Shown here: positions 34,150 to 44,800 of the stretch, in pieces | Layout of the letters: the number at the start of each line of letters is the position of its first letter | Numbering within the stretch: position 1 is the stretch's first letter | NCBI GenBank assembly: GCA_023846275.1 | Contig: CM043875.1 | Coordinates: 9,667,958 to 9,731,957 of the forward strand | DNA from: Vanilla planifolia | Taxonomy: Eukaryota; Streptophyta; Magnoliopsida; Asparagales; Orchidaceae | Direction of reading: 5' to 3' | Length of the DNA: 64,000 nt | Translations under genes and position numbers: made by a program | Notes under the pieces: generated by a model | Database searches by the model: none | What the model saw: the letters and a program-made list of their open reading frames with translations, nothing else | Told to the model about the DNA's origin: nothing

Positions 34150-34870
34150 CTATCGTGAGAGATTTTATGGATAGGGAGCATGTTAAAGAAGACCCCATTG
34201 TAGACTGATTGGCTTGGACATTCCCATTCTAAGCACAGCTTGAGCCTCTAGGGGATTAATAGTTTGAGGTATTTATGCAATTAAGGTTATTAGTTTTTGT
34301 GGTTTTGAAAAACTCAACCATAGTTCATGATTGATTAGCACAAATCTTGAAACTATTTGGTGAGTTAGGGCTCCTAATATATTGGAAGGTCATACTTATG
34401 CTCTATTATTGGTTGGTAAAGAAGTTGCTTTTTGGCATGGGTAGTAGCACACTAAGTTTGGAGACACCTCAAAAATTTAGGTACTATGGAAAGAGTTTGA
34501 GATTTTATTAAAAGATTGTTATATTAGATACATAAGGAGTTGACCCACTTGAGGTAGGGTCAAATGTTAGAGATAGATTATGCATCTCACTTCAACTACG
34601 TGACTAAATAAGAATCTGAACTCTTAACATTAGATAGGTGCCATTATGAACTTTTCTTGGATAAACTTTGGTCATCACTCCAAAAAACCATATTGGTTAC
34701 TACATTTTCTAGATACCATGAATTGGTGGAAGCAGTAAAGTCAATGGAGTAGGTTAAGCATTGCATGGAGGCTCACAATGAGCTAAAAAAGAGAAATGTA
34801 GATCCTTACAAAGACAAGATGAACGATATGTCTCAAAGAAAAAAATGAAAGAAGAATCTATTTGAGACAA
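34150..34870 (+). pseudogene. gag: Element E gag remnant
   Basis: Across frameshifts on the + strand, LWKEFEILLKDCYI is followed by a broken stretch and then MLEIDYASHFNYVTK-stop-ESELLTLDRCHYELFLDKLW (about 34,490-34,670). SSLQKTILVTTFSRYHELVE with AVKSME follows at 34,670-34,750. This is the capsid pattern (F...F-..Y...M......Y...F..L....... R..-F-L.-G-L-...-L...I-L.-.-.-F..Y-.-E-L-V). A charged tail (EAHNELKKRNVDPYKDK) follows, and no CCHC knuckle is preserved. The gene is dead. Confidence 0.8.
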
Positions 34871-34949
34871 TTAGGTGATGCTTATTTTAGCTTAGTCTAT
34901 TATGGAGAGGTAGTTAGATCAGCACAACAATCAATCCCCAAGATGTTGA

Positions 34950-35470
34950 TAACGTGGTAAGAGACATAAAGGTGCTGTTAGATACCAGGAGAATGTCTAC
35001 ATTACTTGAAGTCTAATCATAATTAGAGGATTTGTCTAAGGTTTGATTTGGGGCATTGAATAGGCATGAGCCACATCATAAGGTTAACATTGCATTTATG
35101 GATTAACTTAGTAATAGAATATAGAGGCATTTTATGTCATTATTGGTATGCTTTTTATGTTAATGTTTTTGTGCATTTTAACACTGGTGAATTCCATTCC
35201 TTTAAATCTAAAATTGCTTGGTGACAAGGACCAATTTCACTTAATATTGATGGTAAGGTTACCCTATAGGAGTGAGATTCTAGCTAGAGTCGAAGTTAGA
35301 GGTGATATAATAACTCTTAGACATTTCTTTGAGGCCAAACTTATTTGTGTAACCCATTCATAATTTGACATCATATTATTCATGGATTAGATGACCCGAC
35401 ATCACATAGTGATCGATTACTAAAAGAAGAAGGTCTACATCAAGGTGCCATATTTGATTAACTTTATTCA
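34950..35470 (+). pseudogene. pol: Element E aspartic protease remnant
   Basis: On the + strand, VLLDTRRMSTLLEV (about 34,973-35,012) may be the degraded catalytic segment (DTG has become DTR). EILARVEVRGDIITLRHFFE with AKLICVTHS is at about 35,274-35,360. FDIILFMD-stop-MTRHHIVIDY and KKKVYIKVPY are at about 35,366-35,455, the family's F-D-V-I-L-G-M-D-W-L-.-.-H-H-..-I-D-C end. The stop in MD*M is TAG where TGG (Trp) is expected, a single transition. Confidence 0.8.
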
Positions 35471-35559
35471 TTTTTGAGTTAACCATCAAATCCCTATGAT
35501 ATCAACACTTTAGGCTTTAGCAATGTTTCACAATTACATGGTTAAATATTTATATTTGA

Positions 35560-36090
35560 TTCCCAAATATGATCTTAATTTTGTTTTATATCCTCATTAT
35601 GAGAGATGATCTTAATGTCTTTCTTGAGGAGTTTTTTAGATTTCCACCAATTCAAGAGCCTAAGTTCTTTATTTTTTTTGGAACCAAGAGTGCTTCTTAT
35701 AAAAAAAAAAGCACAATATTATATGTCTTCAGCAAAACTTCAAGAGCTTAAGCTCCAGTTGTAGGACTTGGTTAATAAGGGCTTTTCAAGCCCAATTCTA
35801 CACATTAAGAGTCCTATTCTCTTTGTTAGAAAATAGGATGGGAGTATACACATGTGTGTGGAGTAATAATAATTAAACCAAGTCGAGAATCAATATCCAT
35901 TGCCTTGTATAGATGACATGCTTGATTAGTTATAGGGAGCATCATCATTATCAAAAATTAATCTTCTATTTGGATGTCATCAAATCAAGACTAGAGGGGA
36001 GGACATTCCTAAAATTACTTTTATATACATGAGATGGCCTTTCCAAGGACCTATATTAACTCATGAGTATTACTCTTATGCTCAAACATT
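35560..36090 (+). pseudogene. pol: Element E reverse transcriptase, truncated N-terminal part
   Basis: The + strand reads MRDDLNVFLEEFFRFPPIQE (35,599-35,655), the linker that precedes RT (normally ..VF.ED..G.PP.RE). It continues with traces of LQ.NFKSLSSSCRTWLI and an (E)NQYPLPCIDDMLD segment (35,889-35,927). GASSLSKINLLFGCHQIKT with RGEDIPKITF follows at 35,939-36,020. The reading ends at about 36,050, before the FGLTNAP and YXDD blocks, so the catalytic centre was deleted. Beyond 36,090 no RT is visible. Confidence 0.82.
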
Positions 36091-36401
36091 TCATGTTGCA
36101 TGAACTTTGATGGTATTGACTATGTTGACTACATTGTAGATATATGATAAGATCTACCTCATTGGAAATGACCATAACCAATGTGCCTTTGTGGGCTTCC
36201 AACACACCATTTTTCTCGTATGCATAAAAATGCCTCCATGTGTGGCACAGGACCTTGACATTAAAGAATACATTCCAATGTGCCTATAGCTTGTCTCTAC
36301 GTGTGGCTATATGCTTGATTCTTGTTAGTTGAAGCTTGATTAGGAGATCAATTTTAAGTTCATTAAACCTAAAATTAAAAAAAATAATTAAGAAAAGAGT
36401 G
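36091..36401. other. Unassigned segment after truncated RT of E
   Basis: About 300 bases of mixed composition contain two similar phrases, TGCCTCCATGTGTGGC (36,231) and CTCTACGTGTGGC (36,296). No protein family was recognised. This is the deletion junction of element E or part of a separate repeat. Confidence 0.35.
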
Positions 36402-39400
36402 TTACACCCCTATTTTTTTAATGCATGAGTTAAATAAAATCAAAAGGTCCTAATATCAAAAGGTATCTACTATTTATAATATAATATCATATAAAATACT
36501 ATCATGCTAAGAATCTAAATCACTTCATCATCCAAAAGATCAAAGCATAAATAAACAATTAACAAAAACAATAAACCATCTAATCTAATCTAATATGAGG
36601 TAACAACATGGATAACTATCAAAATTTAATAGAAAAATACAAGATGTATGATGATCTGATATAGTCTTATGTCTAATGAATTGCATTTAATGATAATAAA
36701 TATCAAATCTACTTCTATTGATGAGTGCATAAAGACGATGAATCATCTAATAGGTGCATTAACTCTGATAATCTCTAGCTTAACTCCTACAAAACTTTTA
36801 GCTCTCTAATCTTACAAAAATATTAGAGGGCAGGTTAGCTGAGAGTCTTAAGATGAACTCTTTGGAGTTACACTATAAATATAATATATAATAATAAACA
36901 TATATATATATATATAACACTTGAGTAAATCATGTAAATGAATGATATCACTTACTAACAATCACAAGATATCATCATCTACTAAATAAGCCAATATATA
37001 TATATATATATATCCTTAGAATTTAACTAACCAAATAATTAACATACCTCCCTAATATAATACGCTCTCTTATCCAAGAGAATCATGATAGAACTTGATA
37101 AGGTTTTAGAACTGATCATTAACTACATATACTCTCTTCCATAACATAACAAATCATGGGATTCCCTATGGAACTCAATGTGTAATTAGTTCCTCTTGGA
37201 ACAATTTATATGATGACTTCTTCCTAATCCTGGAGCCTCTAAAAAATAATCTAACACTCTTTCATAAGCTCAACCATCTACATATAACTATCTCTAAGTC
37301 TAAGAAGTGGGCTCATTAACCTGTCTATCTTCTGAGTGAGCATGTATAATCGAGGGTCTATTATATCTAACTACTTTAGTTTTCCCATTAAACCTTAATT
37401 TCAATTATTCATAATATCTTAGCCTTTTTGTATTTGATTTAGTACTATCCTAACCTTTACCTAGGACTTTGCCTATATAGGTTACCTTTAGGTTTTATAT
37501 ATAGCTGATTATAAATATAATTAAGCATAAGGTTTACACAAGCATAACTATTGATCAATATGCTTACAATGCATTATTGAGTCACCACAACCATCTTGAA
37601 GCCTCTATTAAGCCAACATAAATATCTCCTAAATCACTATCTAAGGGGGTCATTAAGTGGCCTAAAATCTTAAATTGAGTCATACATGATCTTACACAAA
37701 GAACCTGGACAACCTGAAGGTCTAGGAAACATCTTTAACTTATTCCTTTCTTAGTCAAAACTAGAACATTCTTAAGTGTTATTCTAAGAACTTCTACCTT
37801 CTTTCAAGGTCTTAGCCAAGAGCTTAACTAATCAAAGCTTAATTTACATTGTGTATAAAAGTACATGAATGGTTTTGTCTTAGCACAACATAAGGACGAT
37901 GCATTATAAGTTCCTTTTTTATGGATTATACCTAAGATTTTAAGCTTAATTCTAAGGCTAAGCTAACCATGCATAATCTAGCCCAAGAACCTCAAAATTA
38001 AAATTTAACTCCACTAAAAATTATGTATTACCTATAAAACTTTTATCATGAAGTCTAACCTTAATCTTAGCACTTCTAGCTATAACCAATTTATATGCTT
38101 GCTAGTTATATCCCTACTCAACCTCGCCTTCTTCTATGACCTTGAACCATGTACTTCAAGTCTTACTAATGAGAAATAAAGACCAAATACACCATAGAAA
38201 TCATCTAGGTTCTTGTTATGGTTGAACCAGTGCTTCCCATCATATAGCCAATACATGGTTCTATGCTTCACAAGCAAACCCAAGGCAAAGGGATGCTTGG
38301 TCACAAAATTATCTAGAGTTTTGGTTTTATTTCCAAGTTCTGTTAAATGGTTTAAGACTTAAGCAAAGGTAAAACTTATATCACATGATATTTCATATAT
38401 TTGTCATCCATGATTTTGATAATAATATATACATTTCTACTTTTTCATGCTATGAATGAAAATTGTAGGCATTTTTAAGCACAACCTTAGTGACTCTTAT
38501 CAAATATGCATTTCAAACAAATCAATTCATATAAAAAATATGGCATCAATTCTCTATTTTACACATTGCTTGGTTCATAATATCATGAAACTCTTTATTC
38601 CATCATAAAATAATTAAGCATAACTCTCAATCTACATCATCATACATCAATTATGCTTAGTAAGAAGAGGAATTGCATTAAGGATCTTAACTCCCAACAA
38701 GATATAATATGTACAAAAAGGCTATCTTGTATAGGTGATATGGGCTACACTTAACAAAATTTTCTTCTCCATGGTTTAACAATTTTTTAACATTTGTCAT
38801 GATAATCAATGCTTAGACAACTAGTAAGACATAAAAATTAACATGCTTTCCACTTATTCCACATGATCATGTCTCGATTAAAAAATGTTCTACATAAACA
38901 AATTTCATTTCTACATTCAAATTCCATATGTATCTATGATTGAAGCCAAACAAGCAACATGTGATCATGATGTCTCCCTTATATTCATGAGAAAAATATT
39001 AATATAAAGTTTTGGCATGGTTTTGTTAAAAAAATAGCCTAAAAAGAAATGATAATAAACTCTTTTATTTACTAAACTAAATCTCGCTTAGTCTTAAGTA
39101 GAGGAAATTTCTTCCTTCCTAAACAAGTTTCATGAAAAGCAATGACTAGTTATTATAAAAATAAAAATTTCAAGGTTTCACACACACTTTAGCAAAGTAA
39201 TTCCTTTTTATGTTTGCTAAATATACTATATGAATCAAGGGTAATCCTACTAAGAAAAATCATGTAAAGGACTTCTCTTTTGTAAGATCTTCTCTTACTT
39301 CAAAGCATGAACAATCTTTCTTTTTCTTGTGAAAATTAAAATATTATGTATTTTATAATAAAACATTGTATCTAACCACTACATAAAAGGGATAAGAATT

Positions 39401-39570
39401 ATGAATGAAGTAATTCATGACTTCTTTAATGCAAAACTTTAGAGGAGTTCCATTTTATTATAAAATAATCTTCTTCTCCTTTTTTTTATCTTTCTTAGTT
39501 TTTTTTTACTATTCTCATTCTTCAACTTTCATTATAAAGACTCTAAAAAGAATCTATGTTGTCAAGAGCT
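36402..39570. other. LTR-like start followed by unassigned repeat-like DNA
   Basis: At about 36,402 a purine-rich run (AATTAAGAAAAGAG) is followed by TGTTACACCCC, which looks like a PPT and the start of a + strand LTR. It could be the 3' LTR of element E after deletion of its pol, but no clear alignment with the 5' LTR of E was seen. Two short TA microsatellites interrupt the block (36,899-36,917 and 36,993-37,012). The remainder, to about 39,570, has transposon-like texture with no PBS or coding motif that I can support. Confidence 0.35.
36899..37012. repeat. Two short TA/AT microsatellites
   Basis: ATATAT runs of about 18 and 20 bases at the two ends of this interval are separated by about 75 bases of non-repetitive DNA. 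Confidence 0.85.
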
Positions 39571-39574
39571 TGAG

Positions 39575-40130
39575 GTGAGAATATCTCTAAGACTAATCAT
39601 TTTATTTTTGGTATTAAAAAGCTTTGATTTGAAACCCATGATAAGAGCTAAGAATAAGGTAGTGGAAGGACAAGCAACAAAATGGAATAAAAAGATTAAG
39701 AAGGCTTTAGTGAAGGTGATTATGCTATTTTTCATCAATCTTAAAAGCTTAGATAGCTCGATTAAACCAATAAATAATAATGTTAATAGTGATGATTCTA
39801 AATCCCAATCTTTTCCTGTGATAGATCCAAAAGATAATTTGGCAAAAAAATACTTCTATTTATTTATTTAATTCTAGATCAATTAGTAATTCCAAGATTA
39901 TTTGAGAGAAAATTGAGAATGACATCTGTCTCACCCTTTCAATACACAAGAATCAACAATGTTCTTTTAAGTTAGGTGTTACCCTTGATTTATCAATTTG
40001 TTATGGTATAGAAGATGTAAAAATATTAGATTCTTGGTTGGAACAAGTAGAGGTATATTTTTTTTATATGACTCTTCATCAACTAATAGAGTTATGAATA
40101 CTTAATTAAAAATGATTATTTATGCATAAC
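39575..40130 (+). pseudogene. Possible gag-like fragment
   Basis: A 98-residue open frame (39,575-39,871) is lysine-rich with no family match. Shortly after it (about 39,970-40,080) the + strand reads FKLGVTLDLSICYGIEDVKI then LDSWLEQVEVYFFYMTLHQL. This resembles the gag opening (..-L-P.-F-D-G......L.-.-W..Q.E.Y-F) of some Ty3/gypsy or copia-like elements. No second conserved block was found, so the assignment is tentative. Confidence 0.35.
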
Positions 40131-41607
40131 CTGGTATAATACTCACCTAAAAATTAGTATAATTATAAAAGTGATATGGAGTTAATTTAAGAAAGTAGTG
40201 ACATAAACATTTTACTTCATGAGTTGCATATTAGAGGTAATGAAATTATCATAGTCTACAACATCGATAAGAATAGATGACACAAAAATATACCACAAGA
40301 ATTTTGATGGAAAGTCATGAGTTTGGAAATTTCAAATTATTTATTATTGATCTTTATTATTTTATTGCCAATAAATTATCTCTTTATCTTAATTTTTAAA
40401 ATTAGATAGTACACTCATAATGCCTGTAAAAAAGAATAAAGAATATAAAGAGATAAAATCATAAGAATAAAATAACAAAACATTTGGGTATAAGTTTGAT
40501 CATTCTTTTTAAAAGAAAGAGTATTCTCCAACAAAATATGTTTTAAACCCCTCTTCAAGTTGATGATAACATATCTCTTATGGTAAGTTCAAAGGACATA
40601 CCACATGAAACAAAACAAAGAAAATAATTCTTTGCCATCAAAATTTAAGTAAAGAAAGAGCTTATTAATATTATAATTGGCACTAAAATTAAGAAAAATC
40701 TAATATTAGAAAATCTTATAAAGAGATCAAAATTAAAGACAACATTACATTTAAGACCCTATTTCTTAACAGAGAATCATAAAGACTTTAAGATAAGAGT
40801 TAAAAAAATAATATAGTAAGAAAATTATCATCACTTACACTTAGGAAAACATTAATTATTTTATTTATAAAATGGTATCCCTAGATGTTTGAAAAAATAT
40901 ACTAGGCAAACCATACGTATAAGATTGAAATGTGGTCAACTATGATGAGCTGAATGATATAAGCTTATGAAAGATTAATGTCACTTCTTTTAGATGGAAA
41001 ATAAAAAAATATTGATAGAAGACATTATTATGCTTATCAAGTAAAAAGTCTGGTGAATACTTACTAAAGTTGTGTGTTAATAGTAACAATGTTAAAGAAA
41101 TTAATTAATGAGACTAATGCAAGTTTAGTTTAAACTTGATAGATTAATATTTCTTGTATGACATTTATGATCATGATATTAATTTATATCGCCACTACAT
41201 AATTCTTATAGCACCATGTCTTTGTATGTTATTTTTATAGTATATCTTAAGGATTCCCTATTGGGGTTTAGCATACTCTTTCTTACTTATATATGAAGGA
41301 TTATGGAGATAGGAGCATGTGTAAGAGCTAGTGATTGGAATAGCTTATTGATTGTTTAGCATTTTTTCAATGACTCACATTTTGGTTATGATATTGTTAT
41401 TGATCTTTTTGATTTTAATAATATAATTGGTTGACTCAATATTATATTATATTTTATTGATAGACTTTAAATTGTGTTGTATATTATTGATGAACTTTAT
41501 TGTTAGACATTTATAAGTATTTTATGTTATCACTTTATTAATCTTGTTGGTGGATATTATGATTTGAGCATATCAATTATATAGTTATGTTGCATATCAC
41601 ATTAGTA
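40131..41607. other. Unassigned AT-rich DNA before LTR E2
   Basis: No supported protein motif was found. Broken lysine-rich frames occupy 40,400-41,100. The last 400 bases (ATTATATT-rich, with repeats of TTATTGATAGAC/TTATTGATGAAC near 41,455-41,495) probably belong to the upstream part of the E-type LTR that ends at 41,874. Confidence 0.35.
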
Positions 41608-41874
41608 CCATATATGTGTCATTGTGGTTGGAAAGTTATTTTAGTCTAGGATGAACCAGATCCTAAGTCATGTGGATGTTCATTTGGTAAAGGAGAATGG
41701 TTCATAGTGGATAGCACTTTGCTGGCTAGGTGATCAAGTAGGGGGATCGTGACTACTAGTTTTAATATTAAACCCAAGGGTTAAATGAGTGACTCACAAA
41801 GTGTAATAATGGGTTTGTGGATTATTGCCCTCTAAGGTTTGACAAGAAATTTGATAAAAGGCTAGGTGTGACAA
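41608..41874 (+). repeat. Second copy of the element E LTR end (LTR E2)
   Basis: This copy is collinear with 33,697-33,962. Shared segments are CATATATRYRYCATTGTKGTTGGAAAG, TAGYCTAGGATGAAC, AARGRGAATGGTTCAT / AAGCATAGTTCAT, TATTAARCCYRAGG and GGCTAGGTGTGACAA / CGTTAGGGGTGACAA. The next bases, CTAGATTCTGTC, are not a PBS, so this is a solo or truncated LTR. Confidence 0.78.
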
Positions 41875-44800
41875 CTAGATTCTGTCACTTTTGTGCTTAA
41901 CATACAATACATTACATGCCAACATACTTTACCATACCATTAGGAATATAGTTATTTGAGTGAAATAGCACTCCTTTTTCATTGAACTTTAACCTGATCT
42001 TCAAAAGCATGACACCAGAGCCTCTTAAAGTCTTCTAAACTTCCAAAAACATTACTAAAAATGTATTGAAGGAATCATAATCATTTTCAACTTACCTTTT
42101 AATGATCTTTTGTTTGCAAACCTTCATTCCTCCTACTTCTTGTTGTGCTAGACTATTAAGCATAATTGGCTGTCCCTAACTTATACATTCTCTTTCTCTC
42201 AAACTATCCTCAGGGAATATAGTTATTACTTTTATCCTCATTTTTAGCTTCTTTTTTATTCCTTTTCTTTCTATTTTGATTTCCTCAAGATTCTCTCATC
42301 TGTTGAAGGTTCTTAGATATTCTCTTATAACAAACAAGTTAATTTAAATTAATACTTTTAATGATATATTTGTTTTCACATATAGAACAATATTACAAAA
42401 TTTTACATTCTTTAAGACAATATAAAAATAATATTATTATATTATGTTCTTAGAACATAAATATTACTTGACCATGAAATTTTTAAATATATAATTAATC
42501 TTATGATTATACTTTTTCATCATAATTACGTCTTAAGAAAGTCACACTTATGGTCCAACATATCTGTAATAATTTATTATATAATAGTTATTATGATGAT
42601 GTGTAAATCCTTTTACAGAAGTAAGAGATTTATTAATGTTGGTATAAATAGAATCCATTACGCGATATTTTTTAGTTGGTAAAAGGAGCTTATCAAGCTC
42701 CATTGCCCACACCAACATTTGCATATCTAGTGAATTGTTCCCACCCTAATACAATGAAGAAATCTTTCAAAGTTAATGATTATAATTACTTTTGTGGACT
42801 CAAAATTTTTTTTATTGTTATGTTGATCTTACTTGTCTTTATTTACAATGGTCATGTATGTCCCTTATGGCCCTAATAAAGATTTTGAATTACAAATGAA
42901 GTTTGTATTATGCCTATTGTGCTTGTAGAATTTTACTTACTCAACTAATAGTGTTGTAACTATTGAGATGAGTGGTGCTTATTTGATGTTCGTGTTTATA
43001 GGCTCAAGGAGTATTGGAACAACTAATAAACAATATGTCATTATATGCTAATGTAAGCACTCATATGAATATAACAAGTTGTTTAGTTATAGGCATGTAC
43101 TTTCTATTAATTATTGAACTAAGATCTATCCACAAGTTTATTAATCATTGAAAGGTAGGAAGAATGAGTAGAAATATGGATGCAATTGTACCCTCATTTA
43201 TCATGGCCATTAATAATTTTAGCCACTTGAGTAACTGTTTGTATTATTTGGATTTATATGAATATTAAATATATCAAGAACAACATTTTTCATAAGAAAA
43301 ATTAAAACTATTAAAAAGAATTGAAATAAGGAATTAAGCATGCATTCAAAGTAATGCAACACCAAATATAACAAAATAATATTATGTAGCATTTATCATT
43401 GCCTATATTAAAGTAAGAAGAATATTATACAAGTGAGGTAAGATGATATACTAAATCTTATTTTAGTTTATAGATAGTTAGGAATGGCATAGGTTCAAGC
43501 AATGTATCCTTCCAAAGGCCTACCCAAAGGTATTAAAGGTTTAGAATCAAAATTCCTATGATCATCAGGCAAGTAAAAATGCTTTTAGAATTTATAACTT
43601 GCATTAATTTTTAACATAAAGGATCTCAATCTAAAGAAAAAATAGTTTTAATAATACACACCTAAGTACTCATATTTGTCGTGAAGTGACAAGGTACATG
43701 CATAAGTAAAGTTTGTAGAAAGTTAAATAAGAAATCTGAAAATCACTTGTGTTAATGAGAAAGTAGAATGAAACAATTAAATTTTTCAAAAGTTGAGATA
43801 AAATGGTGACGTGTTTCCCTGGTGTTTCATGCTTTTATGAATGTCAGATAATGGGTCAGGTTTTCCCTTTTGAGCCTCTCACTCATCTTTTTAGGATACT
43901 TTTAAAATCACACCGTTAAATTGTTCTCACATAACATACTAGTAGTAATAAATAAGCTTGGTGATAGCATTGTATTACCTCATTAAAAGATTTGTCCTAT
44001 TCAATATGGTAAGTATCCTTATTTATAAAGATTTCAAAGGTATAATAATAATTTACTAAATTAAAAATTTGTAAGGATATTTAAGAATACTAAGAGACAT
44101 ATTTTGTTTAACATAGGTGAGAGTAAATCAGTGTGAGTTGGTGGGTTGATGCTTGTTTCTTGGTCTGTTACGTTCATGATAGGGTTTATACGTGTTGATG
44201 AGTAGGTGTAGGTCGAGCAAATCAATGAGTTTGGAGGGTCGATGCGAGTCGTGATGGCCATGCAGGTTGGTGTGGATGGTGGCTATCGTTGTTGACATAG
44301 GCAGCAATGGTGACAAATGATGACGGACTATGGTGAAATAGCCAAAAACTTAATTTTTAGCTTTGTTAAAAACACTTTTAATCAAATTTTGTGCGAGAAA
44401 AATTATTGGACGACTAAAAGGATGTCTTGTATTGAATATAAAGTTAAAAATATCTAAAAAGCTATCAAAGTATCTTCAAATAACTTAAACTAAAACTATT
44501 GATATAAATAATGAGATGAACTAATAAAAAATAAATTGAAATGTTCAATAAACAAGAGTCGACTATAATTGACCTTTGTAACAATAAAGATAACATAGAC
44601 TAATGAGAACTATAGGAACAATTCCTGGCATGACTCTGTGTTTGAATAAGATTAATATGTCTTTAAGTGAGACCTCTGTATGACGTTTTAGACACTACTA
44701 CATCAATAAGATGCAAAGATGAAGGATTGAGCAAAAAGCATAACATACTAGTAATTTATTCTCAACTTCAAATGGATCAAACTTGGTTTGTGACATTTCA

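Larger units (their letters stand above)
31775..36090 (+). mobile_element. Element E: Ty3/gypsy element, 5' half
   Basis: On the + strand the order is LTR (to about 33,962), PBS, gag, protease and the first half of RT, breaking off near 36,090. Integrase and RNase H are missing. Its LTR is a different family from A/B/C. Its LTR end recurs as a separate copy at about 41,608-41,874. RT motifs are of the general chromovirus type; the clade is not certain. Confidence 0.8.

Noticed and set aside
36402..38900. Definite 3' LTR of element E
   Set aside because: A PPT-like run and TGTTACACCCC start are present, but I could not align the block with the 5' LTR of E, so it is left as LTR-like only.
44061..44316. 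Two overlapping minus-strand frames as a gene
   Set aside because: The two frames use the same DNA in different phases, neither has a family motif, and the Thr/Pro/His richness reflects local base composition.
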